Origin: Hepsetus odoe
Taxonomy: Eukaryota > Chordata > Actinopteri > Characiformes > Hepsetidae
Reading direction: 5' to 3'
Assembly: GCA_017165825.1 (NCBI GenBank)
Contig: CM029386.1
Location: forward strand, 3,725,729-3,789,728
DNA length: 64,000 nt
Notes under the pieces: model-generated
Seen by the model: the letters and a program-made list of their open reading frames with translations, nothing else
Databases searched by the model: none
Told to the model about the DNA's origin: nothing
Shown here: piece by piece, positions 10,459-20,996 of the stretch
Numbering within the stretch: position 1 is the stretch's first letter
Layout: the number at the start of each line of letters is the position of its first letter
Program-made: the position numbers and the translations under genes

Positions 10459-11021
10459 TTATTCTATTTTACACAGACTCACTGAGGAGCCATAAGAAAG
10501 AAAAGAAAAAAACCTAAACCCTGCACAGATCGGTTCAGTGAAAGTGGTGTTGAATGTGTGTAAGTGTGTGAGTGTGTGTGTATCAGAGGAAACACTGTAG
10601 AAGGACAGAGTTCCGGCGGGACAGTCCACATACACTCCTACTCTGTTAGATCTGGAGGGAGGAGCAGGGACAGCAGTGCTTTTATTATTGTGAACAACAG
10701 AGTAACTGTTTTCAGAAACCTCCAGAATCCAGGACTTTTCCTTTCCATTCCGCCCAAACACACAGTCTTCACTCTCTCCTTTCCTCCTGATTGATTTATG
10801 AGCCACTGATACTCCAACAACACCAACACCATTCCACTCGACCTCCCAGTAACAGCATCCACTCACACTCTCTCTACACACAACCTGCTTCCAGTAATCA
10901 AATCTCTCTGGATGATCTGGATACAACTGTCGTTCTCTCACACGCTCCACCTTCCTGTTCTCCTCAGAGAGAGAGAGGAATGTGTGTGCTGTGTTCGGAT
11001 CCAGTGTGAACAAACAGCCAT
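10459..11021 (-). CDS. NLR copy B B30.2 (PRY-SPRY) exon
   Basis: This last coding exon encodes about 187 residues. The three B30.2 signature segments are present: LDPNTAHTFL near the start, YWEVEW near residue 55 and GTLSFYSV near residue 135, with C-terminal SLCKIE before TAA (10459-10461). The acceptor is gtgtgcag at 11022-11029. The phase-1 junction with the linker exon makes KKY-GCLFTLDP. B30.2 domains of fish NLR-C and TRIM proteins are ligand-binding surfaces. This is the only complete one in the window. Confidence 0.9.
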
Positions 11022-11922
11022 CTGCACACAAGAAGACACATTAGAGGAGAAAACACAGCAAAGAGAGTGTGCGTGCATGTGTGTGTGTCTGAGTGTATGT
11101 CTGTGTGTATTTCTATGTGTTTTATTGTGTATGTGTGTGTGTGTGTTTGTCAGTGTGTGTATGTCTGTGTTTGTTTGTGTGTGTTTGCGCATGTCTCTGT
11201 GAGTGTGTTTCGGTGTGTTCATTTGTGTACTTGTGTATTTGTGCTTGTGTATATATCTGTGCGTGTGTCTGTGTATTTCTGTCTGTATGTGTTTGTATTT
11301 GTGTTTGTATGTGTGTGTATTTAGTTTTGTCTTCATGTGTCTGTGTGTGTGTGTACACTGATTCTAAATGAGGATTAAACTCAGCCTAATCCTCCAATCG
11401 GAAGCATCCTTTGCTGAAATATTTCACCCTTTATACTGTGATTAAACTGTGTTTCGATAAAAAAATACAATAAAAACTGATGTAAAAGAAAAACTTAACA
11501 TGTTACAATGTTCATGATTGTGACGTGTGTTTATGTTAATCAGGCACTTTTTATTAGAATGCTTGAAATTAAAAAAGTCTTTTTTTTAAATTATATATCA
11601 CATATTTAAAATCACCAATGTGCAACTTACTACATATAATTTATATAATAACTGTATGTAATTCCCTGCGATGGGCTGGCGACCTCTCCAGGGTGTGTCC
11701 CCGTCCTTCGCCAAGTGTGAGGTGGGATGGACTCCAGCACCCCCCCCCCGCGACCCTGCTTAGGACAAGTGCCCCAGAAAATGACTGACTAACTATATGT
11801 AATGTATGTGTGTGTGCATGCGTATGTGTGTCTATGTGTGTGTTGCGTTAATGGTGTGTGTGTTTGAACTTACATTTCTTTAGCCCTGGTTTGATTCTGA
11901 TCTCACCTCCATGATCCACTCT

Positions 11923-11990
<68 letters not shown>

Positions 11991-12492
11991 TAAACTAAAG
12001 AGGAAAAACACAAACACTCACACAAGTTTCAGCTCATTTCTAACTTAACAGCTGAAGATCAGACTCAGGATCTGGTGCTGAGCTCTCGGGTTTGAAGTGT
12101 TTACACTGCAGTGTGTTTCAGTTTCTGACTTTAAATCAGTAATAATGATATTTTCTGGAAAACAAATTAAAATCAAAGCAAAAATATATACAATATATAA
12201 ATGTATGTAAATATATCTAATTCCTAATATATATTGAGGGATCCTTATCCCAGTGTTCACATGTGTTCATAATGTTCAAGTTCTTCACCTGCACACACAT
12301 ACCCCTGGTGTCCATACCTGAGTGAGCTGAGTGAGCAGTGTGGATCCTCCAGTCGAGCAGAGAGCAGCTTCACTCCTGACTCTCCTGGGTGGTTGTAGGT
12401 CAGATCCAGTTCTTTCAGGTGGGAGGGGTTTGAACTGAGAGCTGAATCCAGAGAAGAACAGCCTTCAGCTGTGATCATACAACCAGATAATC

Positions 12493-12546
<54 letters not shown>

Positions 12547-15500
12547 ATAAAAATGGCCAAACATTAATTTAGAAAGTATTTCTGATTGAGACTGCTGCAG
12601 GTGAAAGACTCTTAATCATGAACAACCAGAGCTGTTAGTACAGAGAACAACTTTCTGTTAGAAATCTGACCTGAGAGTCTCCAGTTTACAGTGTGAACTT
12701 TATATTTATCTTCAGTGATGAAGAGACAGAATCCTCACCTGAGAGTCTCCAGTTTACAGTGTGAACTCTTCAGTCCAGCAGAGAGCAGCTCCACTCCTGA
12801 ATCCTGCAGGTCATTGTTACTGAGGTCCAGATCTTTCAGGGAGTTTACTGATTTTAAAACTGACTGCAGGGTTTGACAGGACTGTTCACTGAGTTTACAC
12901 CCAGAGACTCTGTAAAAGAAGAGTAAATACAACACTTCATACAGAAGATCAGACAGAAATACACAAATAACATTTGCATATTTACACAGTTCTACACCAC
13001 ATTCCAAATTATTATGCAAATTGTATTTAAATGTCATAAAGATAAAATGTTTAGTTTTTCAATTAAACTCATGGATGGTATTGTGTCTCAGGGCTCTTTG
13101 GATCACTGAAATCAATCTCGGACACTGGTGATAATTCGTTTGCCAGGTGAGCCCAACTAACGGAAGATCTACTGAAGAAGGACGTTCCACATTATTAGGC
13201 AGACCAACATTTTCAAGCAATATGGGGAAGAAAAAGGATCTCTGCTGCTGAAAAATGTGAAATAGTTGAATACCTTTTACAAGTTATCAGAACCATAGAT
13301 ATTTCACAAAAACATAAGCGTTATCATCAAATTGTTAAGAGATTTGTTGTTTTGAGCACACATGGGTTTGTGCAGGCACAATGGAGAATGTTTCTGCCAG
13401 ACAAATACATCGGATTAAGAGAGCAGCTGCTAAAATGGCATTATAAAACAGCAAACAGGTATCTGAAGCTGCTGGTGCCTCTGGAGTCCCACAAACATCA
13501 AGATGTAGGATCCTCCAGAGGCTTGCAGTTAGGCATAAGCCTTTTAATCGGCCACCCCTAACCAATGCTCAGTAGCAGAAATGGCTGCGGTGGGCCCAGA
13601 ACTTTCCAGAACAGAATGATTTCTAATAATTACTACTAATTTTAAAACAGTCTTGTTCACTGATGAGTGCCGTGCAACCCTGGATGGTCCAGATGGATGG
13701 AGTGGTGGATGGTTGGTGGATAGCCACCATGTCCCAACACTGCTGTGACATCAGCAAGGAGGTGCTGGAGTCCCTTTTGGGCCAAAATCATGGGGAGAGA
13801 GCTGGTCAGCCCTCTGAAATGACCTCTGAAAAGTATATGGAGTTTCTGACTGACCACCTTCTTCCATGGTATAAAAAGAAGAACCGTGTTTTCTGTAACA
13901 AAATCATCTTCATGCATGACAATGCACCATCCCATGCTGCAAGGAATACCTCTGCATCATTGGCTGCTATTGGCATAAAAGAAGAGAAACTCATGGTGTG
14001 GCCCCCAGAGCAGCTCTGGGAGGCTATTCTGACATCCTGCAAAGACATTACAGCAGAAACTCTCCAAAAACTCACAAGTTCAATGGATGCAAGAATTGTG
14101 AAGCTGCTTTCAAATAATGGGTGCAATGTTAATCTGTAACTTGACCTGTTAAGATATTTTTGATTTCAGTAAATATGACCTCCTAATGCTGCAAATTCAA
14201 TCAATGACCATTTTCAGTTCTTTACAACCTATAAAATGTTTTGAAACTCTGTTGTGTGTATTAATTTGGAACAGTGCATTTGAAGTTTTCTGGGTTTTTT
14301 TTTTTTAAACCATGCTGTTATCACTGGGAGGTTTGTTCAGTGACATTTGAATTATACTCTAATGGTTGATGACTCTAAAATTATGCTGAATGTCACTTGC
14401 ATCGACTGTTTATGAAAATCAGAGAGAAATATAATTTGCATAATTATTTAGAACACGGTGAAGAATATAACTGAGGAACATCACTGTGTGTTGTAAATCT
14501 GACCTGAGTGTCTCCAGTTTACAGTGTGAACTCTTCAGTCCAGCAGAGAGCAGCTCCACTCCTGAATCCTGCAGGTCATTGTTACTGAGGTCCAGATTTT
14601 TCAGGGAGTTTTCCAGATTAAAAACTGATCCCAGACTTTCACACGTCTTTACTCCAAGATTACAAAAAGACAGTCTATAAAGAGAGAGAAAATATAAATA
14701 TATATCTAGAGATACATTTCTGAAAATTATAAGGTAGGTATTTATATCATGCTGAAAGAAAACTAGAAACAATCTTGTAAAAGACAGAAAGTGCAGTAAT
14801 CAGCTGCTTACACTTTTCATACTTGACTTTTAAACTTTTAGACTTTCATTCATGGCACATCTGCTGATTTACTAAAATGCAATCAAATCAAACAGCTCAC
14901 AATGCTCAATTGATAATCTTGATCGGTTTAATATTTTATATCCCATTAATTCTTGTTATTTTTTATCACCTTGATTGTAGATGAAATTGGATGTTAAAGC
15001 AAACTCATAAAAAAAGTTTAGAGAGATTTAAACCAGTCAGAGCTTCACCATTTTTACTTTGTTAGTTCATCTCTGGGCACATACAATTATTTTAAAGACA
15101 TTTTTGAGGAAATACCAATTTTACTTCAAAAATAAATCTTTTCTGACACCCTTTAATACACAAAAACAAATATTGCAAAATATTATCTCGTTGTATTTTG
15201 TCATTTGAGTGTACTAAAATCTCTCTATATTGATTATAATGTGTGTTGCTGCAGTGCTCAGTCACAGGATCTAACATAAGTAATAACAGGAGCTGTCTCC
15301 ACAACATCATCCCAAACAGCATTCTCACTATGTTCACACATTCTCATTATGTGAGTAACACAGATTACTGTGACTTTTGTCCATTCAGTAATAAAAACAC
15401 AGAATCCTCACCTGAGTGTCCCCAGTTTACAGTGTGAACTCTTCAGTCCATCAGAGAGAACCTCCACTCCTGAGTCCTGCAGGTCAGTGTTACTGAGGTC

Positions 15501-18500
15501 CAGAACTTTTAGGGGTGAATTTGGTGATTTCAGAGCAGAACAGAGAGTTTTGTAGGATTTCATGGTGAGTTGATGATCAGAAAGTCTGTAAAAGAAGTAA
15601 ATACAGAATACTGTCAATTAAAACAGGAAATGAGGAATTCAGCCTTACAGGAATAATTTTGTAATTTATAAATATTTCATAAAAATAGATAAAAAAAGAC
15701 AAAGTAACTATATTTGCTCATTTTAGCTGATGTATGTTTTTGGAGGTGTTTTGGGAAAATAATCAGCAGCATTTTTAGTAATGATAATATTAAATATTAA
15801 AATATCGCCCAGGGAGGCGGTGCTTGTTCACCACCGGCTTCCACAACCGCACAGAGGGAGGGTCCCACATCGTCTGTGGCTCACTCGACAACCCAGCAGA
15901 AGGGACCGTGATCGACTACAACAGCATGGACTTGTGCACTGGGATAACCCTCTGTGCCAGCTGCAACCCTGGATATGGCTGCTGCTGGGTCTAGGACCCC
16001 TAGTGAAAATGGGAATATGTATAGGACACCCAGTCAATTTAATTCTGTTGGTGATTTTGGGTTTTGTTTGGACTCAACTCAAGGCCCCAGCACAGCAGGG
16101 TGAAGGCAAAAGCAAAGCAGGTTTAAGAGCCAGGCGTGGTGCTTTTGGGGCAAGGGCTTCTGTCATTCTGTCTTTTCATCACTGTCTCCAACCCATACAA
16201 AATAGCTGATCTCACTACTGTCCTGTAAACCTTTGCTTTTACTCTAGCTGGTACCCATCTGTAACAAATCACTCCAGCCACTCTTCTCCACCCATTCTAA
16301 CCTGCCTGCACTCTCTTCTTCACGTCTCTTCAACACTCGCTGTTACTCTGAACTGTTGATCCCAAGTATTAAACTCCTCCACCTTTGTTACCTCCACTCC
16401 CTGCTTTCTAACCACTCCACTTTCATCCCTTTCATTCACACTCATGTATTCTGTCTTTGACCTACTCACTTTCATTCCTCTCTTCTGTAGATCTCCATCT
16501 CTTAATGTTCTCCTGAAGTCATTCCCTACTCTCACTGCAAATCACAATATCAAAAGCAAAAATCATTGTCCATGGGGACTCCTGTCTAACCTCACCGTCA
16601 ACCTGTCCATTATAATTGCAAACAGGAATGGGCTCAGTGCTGATCCTTGATGTTATCCAAACTCAGCCTTAAATGCATCCATCACTCCTACTGCAGATCT
16701 CACCACTTTCACACTACCCTCATACTTGGCCTGAACTACTCTCACATACTTCTCTGTAACCCCTGACTTCCTCATATAAAACCACAGCTCATCTCTAGGC
16801 ATCCTGTCAAATGCTTTCTTTAAGTTCACAAAGGCACAATGTAACTCCTTCTGACCTTCTCTGTACTTCTCCATCAACAACTTCAGAGCAAACATTGCAT
16901 CTGTAGTGCTCTTATTTAGAATGAAACCAAACTGCTGCTCAATAAACATCACCTCTTTTCTTGACCTGCTTCCACTAATCTTTTCCATAATGTCATGCTG
17001 TGTCTTATCAGTTTTATCGCTCTATAGTCACTACAGCTCTGTGCTAGACTAGATTAACTAGAGCCATTTCCATCCTTTTCATAAAATCAACAACCATATG
17101 ACCTTCAGCATTCGTTTCCTTGACACCATCAACAAGTTGTTGATGGTGTCTAGGAGACTACCTACCCATCACCACCTTATCACCTCTTTTCCCTTCACCA
17201 ACATGTCTATTGAAGTCAGCACCAATCACCACTCTCGATCACTTCATTTCATTCAAAAAAAAATATATATATTTTGCCTTGCTGCATTACATTTGTTTTC
17301 TTGATGTTTGATGAACTAGTTTTAAATCTGTTGATTTTTCGTGTCATATACTTGCAGAAATATGGCAACTTTAAAGCACTGCTATTTATAATACTGCAGA
17401 ATAAAAATACTTTAAACACAAAATATCTTTACTGTAAAACACAAAATCAACATTCAAATAATAAAAGACTTTTGTTAAAATACTCACATAGCCTTCCTGC
17501 AGTTGCTCACAGCTGGGATCAGTCTCAAATAACCATACTCAGATGTGTTGTAATTCTTCAGATTTAGCTCATCCATCACCTCCTCTGAGCTCAGAATCAT
17601 GTAGGCTAGCGATGAACACTCTCCAGCAGAGAATTTCTTTTCTGAGTGTTTTGTTGATTTTAGATATTTCTGAACTTTCTTAGATAAAGACTGCTTCTTC
17701 ATTTCAGTGAGACAGAGGAACAGGTTAATAGATGGGTCAGACGGAAGATCCTCTGTTTGTATTTTGCGTTTGATGTACTCGACTGTTTTCTTGATGCTCT
17801 CTGAGCTCCTCACTGTTTCTGTCAAAATGACTCGTAAGAGCTGCTGATTGGATTCCAGTGAGATTCCCAACAGAAAACGGAGAAACAGGTCCAGATGTCC
17901 ATTCTCACACTTCAATGCTTTGAGCACAGCTCCCTTTAGCAGTTCTTCCAGTAAAACACTCTCAGACCACTTTGTGTTCTGAGGATTAAAAACCTGTACT
18001 TCCTCCATGTTGTTGCTCACAAAGCAGTGAAACACAAAGAGAGCAGCCAGAAACTCCTGAAAGCTCAAATGCACAAAGCAGTAGACCTTCCTCTGATAAA
18101 GCACAGATTCCTCTCTGAAGATCTCAGTGCAGATCCCAGAATAGACAGAGGCCTCAGTGACATCAATCCCACATTCCTTCATGTCTTCTTCATAGAACAT
18201 CACATTGCCCTTCATCAGCTGTTTAAAAGCCAGTTCAGCCAGTTTCAGGAGCACCTTTCTGTTAGATTCCTGCAGTTCCTCTGGATCTCTCTCATTTCCT
18301 TCCTCATACTTCTCATTTCTTGTGATTGTCTGAGTACCCAGGAAGTGCGAGTACATTTCAGTCAGAGTTTTAGGAATTTCTGTGTCGTGTTGTGTCAGGA
18401 TTCGCTGAAGCACAGTGGCTGAGATCCAACAGAAGACTGGAATGTGACACATGATGTGGAGGCTCCTTGCTGTCTTAATGTGGAAGATGATGCTGTTGGC

Positions 18501-19558
18501 TTGGTCTGGGTCTGAAATTCTCTTCCTGAAATACTCCTCCTTCTGTGGGTCGTTAAATCCCTGAATTTCAGTCACACGGTTGATGTACTGAGGAGGGATC
18601 TGATTGGCTGCTGCTGGTCGGGAGGTTATCCAGATGAGAGCCGATGGAAAAAGTTCTCCTCTGATGAGGTTTGTCATCAACACATCCACTGAAGACACTG
18701 TCTTTATATCAGACACTCTGTCACACTGTGAAAAGTTCAATGAAATTCTGCTTTCATCCAGACCATCGAAAATGAACACACATTTACACTCGTCATAAAC
18801 CTCTGAATCCAGGTCTTTAAACTCAGGATGGAAGTCACACAGAAGTCCATGAAGACTGTACTGATCATCTTTAATCAGGTTTAGCTCCCGGAATGGAAGC
18901 ACAACCATCAGATCTACATCCTGGTTTGCTTTTCCTTCAGCCCAGTCCAGAATGAACTTCTGCACAGAGACAGTTTTTCCAATTCCAGCGATGCCTTTAG
19001 TCAGCACGCTTCTGAGCTTTTGTACTTTTAATTCTCCATTTTTTGTTTCTCCTGGACTTTGCCAGACAAGTCTGAAGATATCTAAACAGTTAATTGGTGT
19101 TTCTTGCAAGCGCTGCTTCCAGCGTTTTTTTTCCATTTTTAAAACTTCATGTTCTTCATTCACTCCTTCACTCTCTCCCTCCATGATGTACAGTTGAGTG
19201 TAAATCCTGTTCAGTAATGTTTTATTCTCTTGTGTTCTGATTCCCTCAAATAAGCTCTCGTACCTGTTCTTCATGTTGACTTTGTGTCTTTCTGAGGCTC
19301 TGTGTAGGACATTATCCCCTGGTTGGCAGTAACCCTGCTCCATGGACATGTCCTTGTGTGGATATGGAATAGGACGGGTTTTCGATCTTTTTCTGCAGCG
19401 AGGACAGGCAAAATCTCCTGTCTGAGCAAACATGTTACAGTAGCTGTCGATGCACTGTCTACAGAAAGTATCCACAGGTGATCGAGACGGGTTCTGTCTG
19501 AGTCTGCTCACATACTTCACATCTGGACTGATCCTGAGTCAACAAAACCCTTTCATAG
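10459..19558 (-). CDS. NLR copy B: FISNA-NACHT-LRR-B30.2 gene, RING frameshifted
   Basis: Cytosolic NLR-C type receptor on the minus strand. Exons: 17488-19558 (RING remnant, FISNA, NACHT), 15412-15585, 14504-14674, 12739-12909 and 12318-12491 (LRR pairs), 11874-11920 (linker) and 10459-11021 (B30.2). All internal LRR junctions are phase 2 (AG|A) and the last is phase 1 (T|AT). From the ATG at 19520 the joined exons give 3333 bases, an exact multiple of three, about 1110 residues. The RING at the 5' end of the first listed exon has a 2-bp deletion at about 19470. Start and repeat exons are not seen; they would fall in or beyond the N gap. It may be a gene with an N-terminal truncation or a very young pseudogene. 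Two large insertions (Tc1/mariner, RTE LINE) sit in its introns. Confidence 0.8.
11030..11358. repeat. GT/CA-rich low-complexity intron
   Basis: About 300 bases of TGTGT with scattered substitutions lie just upstream (minus sense) of the B30.2 acceptor. Long open frames here on both strands encode only Cys/Val or His/Thr runs and are not genes. Confidence 0.85.
11663..11789 (+). repeat. Diverged SINE family B tail
   Basis: ccctgcgatgggctggcgac and gcgaccctgcttaggacaa mark a 5'-truncated relative of family B. The flanking 14-mers taactgtatgtaat (11649-11662) and taactatatgtaat (11790-11803) differ by one base, a target-site duplication. Confidence 0.75.
11874..11920 (-). CDS. NLR copy B linker exon
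   Basis: A 47-base exon between LRR and B30.2. It encodes (R)VDHGGEIRIKPGLKK(Y), the conserved LRR-to-PRY connector of fish NLR-B30.2 proteins. The acceptor tttag is preceded immediately by a CA/GT microsatellite; the donor is gtaagt. Equal-length counterparts lie at 20883-20929 and 61714-61760. Confidence 0.88.
11925..11988. repeat. (CA)n microsatellite at a splice acceptor
   Basis: A pure CA run, GT on the transcribed strand, ends four bases from the acceptor AG of the linker exon. The same arrangement occurs in copies C and D. Confidence 0.95.
12318..12491 (-). CDS. NLR copy B LRR exon 4
   Basis: 174 bases, 58 residues: LSGCMITAEGCSSLDSAL, then HLKELDLTYNHPGESGVKLL and a DPHCSLSSLR end. 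It is a ribonuclease-inhibitor-type LRR pair. The acceptor is a (GA)n/(CT)n tract ending in ccag, and the donor gtatgg is unlike the gtgagg or gtcag of the other LRR exons. Confidence 0.9.
12493..12541. repeat. (GA)n microsatellite forming a polypyrimidine tract
   Basis: On the transcribed strand this is (CT)n running directly into the ccag acceptor of LRR exon 4. The same is true in copy C (21639-21701) and copy D (60897-60932). Confidence 0.92.
12671..12699 (-). pseudogene. 3' stub of a deleted LRR exon
   Basis: The last 28 bases of a family LRR exon (GTTCACACTGTAAACTGGAG...CTCAG) and its gtcag donor survive, but the rest is replaced by AT-rich DNA. Copy C keeps the whole exon at 21853-22023, so copy B has lost one LRR pair by deletion. 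Confidence 0.7.
12739..12909 (-). CDS. NLR copy B LRR exon 3
   Basis: 171 bases, 57 residues: VSGCKLSEQSCQTLQSVL, then LDLSNNDLQDSGVELL and KSSHCKLETLR. Acceptor ttttacag, donor gtgagg, phase 2 on both sides. Its counterpart in copy C (24874-25023) carries a nonsense codon. Confidence 0.88.
12995..14460 (+). mobile_element. Decayed Tc1/mariner-like DNA transposon
   Basis: Terminal inverted repeats of about 28 bases (caccacattccaaattatta at the left; its complement, with differences, at 14432-14460) bound a 1.47-kb element in a copy B intron. Inside, a broken transposase on the plus strand reads FMHDNAPSHAARNT, the DDE-domain HDNAPxH motif, at about 13911-13955, followed by a VWPP segment. 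Upstream frames are interrupted. The uninterrupted paralogous intron of copy C at 25101-25120 (cagttctagtattaaactga) marks the insertion point. Confidence 0.8.
14504..14674 (-). CDS. NLR copy B LRR exon 2
   Basis: 171 bases: LSFCNLGVKTCESLGSVF, then LDLSNNDLQDSGVELL and KSSHCKLETLR. Acceptor tttatag, donor gtcag. It is close to copy D LRR exon 3 and copy C 21853-22023. Confidence 0.88.
15412..15585 (-). CDS. NLR copy B LRR exon 1
   Basis: 174 bases: LSDHQLTMKSYKTLCSAL, then KVLDLSNTDLQDSGVEVL and KSSHCKLGTLR. Acceptor ttttacag, donor gtgagg. It joins the NACHT exon in phase 2 (GCT AT|A CTT). Confidence 0.88.
15800..15993 (+). other. GC-rich orphan open segment, unidentified
   Basis: Embedded in an AT-rich intron (opposite strand) is a G/C-rich stretch. 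In one frame it reads CLFTTGFHNRTEGGSHIVC, continues with GTVIDYNSMDLCTG and a cysteine-rich GYGCCWV, and ends at TAG. Six or more cysteines and one N-x-T site suggest a secreted or ectodomain exon. It could be a captured host exon or part of a retroelement. I do not recognise it, and only base composition and the open frame support it. Confidence 0.3.
16060..17260 (-). mobile_element. RTE-type LINE fragment
   Basis: Minus-strand frames give RT pieces, QQFGFILNKSTTDAMFAL and FVNLKKAFDRMPRDELW, from 16653-16988. A later piece, RGMKVSRSKTEYMSVNERD, lies at about 16420-16500. An endonuclease trace lies at 17100-17240. It is internally deleted (no ADD box) and stop-ridden. It sits in copy B's first LRR intron. 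Bases 16062-16170 on the left carry a repeat related to 25705-25800. Confidence 0.8.
17488..19558 (-). CDS. NLR copy B RING(frameshifted)-FISNA-NACHT exon
   Basis: The exon opens after ctctccag with the YERVLLTQ-like lead of a RING finger (CEVC...VSITCG). A 2-bp deletion at about 19470, relative to copy C, then throws the frame to TAG. The downstream frame is open from 19520 to the donor gtgagt at 17482-17487. It holds RING second-half residues CRQC and CPRC, FISNA (YESLFEGIRTQ...LLNRIYTQLYI), Walker A GIAGIGKT, Walker B FIFDGLDE, sensor WITSRP and the winged-helix HLSFQEFLAAL. Functional translation would have to begin at 19520 or at an internal Met near MSMEQGYC. The NACHT itself shows no lesion. 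Confidence 0.88.
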
Positions 19559-20097
19559 CTGGAGAGAGCCAGAGTGGAAGAGTGTCAAAAAGGCATAATT
19601 TTAAATATACAAATAGCAGTAAGTATCTTTAAGAGCAATGACAGTGGGATCTTCACTGTGGCTTTCCCTCCTGTGTTAATGACAACAATAGTATTTCAAA
19701 CTCCATTAAATAGTTCTTTTGCTGCCCATGTTGTATTGAAGCATTATCCTAATGGCATGTTGCCATGAAAGGGTCTACAGAGTCTGTAACAAGGTTTTTT
19801 TAAGTCTCAAAGTTATGCCTACTTGAAAGCCAGGACCCAACAGAACTTTGCCCAGAGCATCACACTTCCTCTGCCAGCTGCTCTTGCCCACAGTGCACAC
19901 ATAGTATATATAGTATTTTCACATACCTTACTGTCCACATGTGGATTTAACAAACCACACCCACATTTTCCATTAATCCATGATCCATTCTGGTGCTCTC
20001 ATGCTCGTTATAGGTGCTTTCTGTGGATGGACATCTGACTATACACAGCAAGCTGTGACGCTATGTTATCTGTCACGTTTCTATTACAGGCAGCATT
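19559..20097. other. Copy B intron up to the gap, paralogous to copy C
   Basis: This is homologous along its length to 30795-31680 (for example gaaagggtcta, ccaggacccaacagaac, gatccattctggtgct), with a block of about 340 bases missing near 19640. It shows that copies B and C share their 5' introns, so B's start exons should lie beyond the gap edge. Confidence 0.7.
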
Positions 20098-20597
20098 NNN
20101 NNNNNNNNNNNNNNNNNNNNNNNNNNNNNNNNNNNNNNNNNNNNNNNNNNNNNNNNNNNNNNNNNNNNNNNNNNNNNNNNNNNNNNNNNNNNNNNNNNNN
20201 NNNNNNNNNNNNNNNNNNNNNNNNNNNNNNNNNNNNNNNNNNNNNNNNNNNNNNNNNNNNNNNNNNNNNNNNNNNNNNNNNNNNNNNNNNNNNNNNNNNN
20301 NNNNNNNNNNNNNNNNNNNNNNNNNNNNNNNNNNNNNNNNNNNNNNNNNNNNNNNNNNNNNNNNNNNNNNNNNNNNNNNNNNNNNNNNNNNNNNNNNNNN
20401 NNNNNNNNNNNNNNNNNNNNNNNNNNNNNNNNNNNNNNNNNNNNNNNNNNNNNNNNNNNNNNNNNNNNNNNNNNNNNNNNNNNNNNNNNNNNNNNNNNNN
20501 NNNNNNNNNNNNNNNNNNNNNNNNNNNNNNNNNNNNNNNNNNNNNNNNNNNNNNNNNNNNNNNNNNNNNNNNNNNNNNNNNNNNNNNNNNNNNNNNN
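20098..20597. other. Assembly gap (500 N)
   Basis: Exactly 500 N, a placeholder for a gap of unknown size. By comparison with paralogues it should hide the 5' exons of copy B on its left side and the B30.2 exon of copy C on its right side. Confidence 0.98.
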
Positions 20598-20655
20598 CTT
20601 CATCAAATATATCAGAGCCTTTATACTGGGATTAAACTGGTATTATCTGTTAAAA

Positions 20656-20656
<1 letters not shown>

Positions 20657-20686
<30 letters not shown>
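20657..20686. repeat. (AAAT)n microsatellite
   Basis: Tandem AAAT repeats in sequence paralogous to 11440-11480 of copy B, where the array is absent. Confidence 0.9.
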
Positions 20687-20687
<1 letters not shown>

Positions 20688-20882
20688 GCAATAAAAACTG
20701 ATGTAAAAGAAAAACTTTGCATGTTACAATGTTTACATGATTGTTTGCTTTAAAAACGTGTGTTTATGTTAATCAGGCACATTTTGTTAGAATGTGCAAA
20801 TTTCTTAGACACGTGTGTGCGCATTTGTGCGTGCCGACATATGCGTGTCTTTAGTTAGTGGTGTGTGAGTGTTTGAACTTAC

Positions 20883-20929
20883 ATTTCTTTAGTCCTGGTT
20901 TGATTCTGATCTTGCCTCCATGATCCACT
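20883..20929 (-). CDS. NLR copy C linker exon
   Basis: 47 bases encoding (R)VDHGGKIRIKPGLKK(Y), with acceptor tttag and donor gtaagt. It differs from the copy B linker by one residue (E to K). Its B30.2 partner must be within the gap to the left. Confidence 0.85.
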
Positions 20930-20932
20930 CTA

Positions 20933-20996
20933 AACACACACACACACACACACGCACACACACACACACGCACACATACACACACACACACACACA
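20933..20996. repeat. (CA)n microsatellite at a splice acceptor
   Basis: Interrupted CA repeats (with CG and TA variants) abut the linker exon acceptor. Confidence 0.9.

Noticed and set aside
11067..11371. Several long open frames on both strands rich in Cys/Val or His/Thr
   Set aside because: They are translations of a GT/CA-rich repeat; no codon bias or domain.
18027..18422. 131-residue plus-strand frame inside the NACHT exon of copy B
   Set aside because: Shadow of the minus-strand NACHT; the same shadow recurs at 29300 and 49296.
19980..20666. Open frames of 177-228 residues spanning the N run
   Set aside because: Artefact of unknown bases being read as open.
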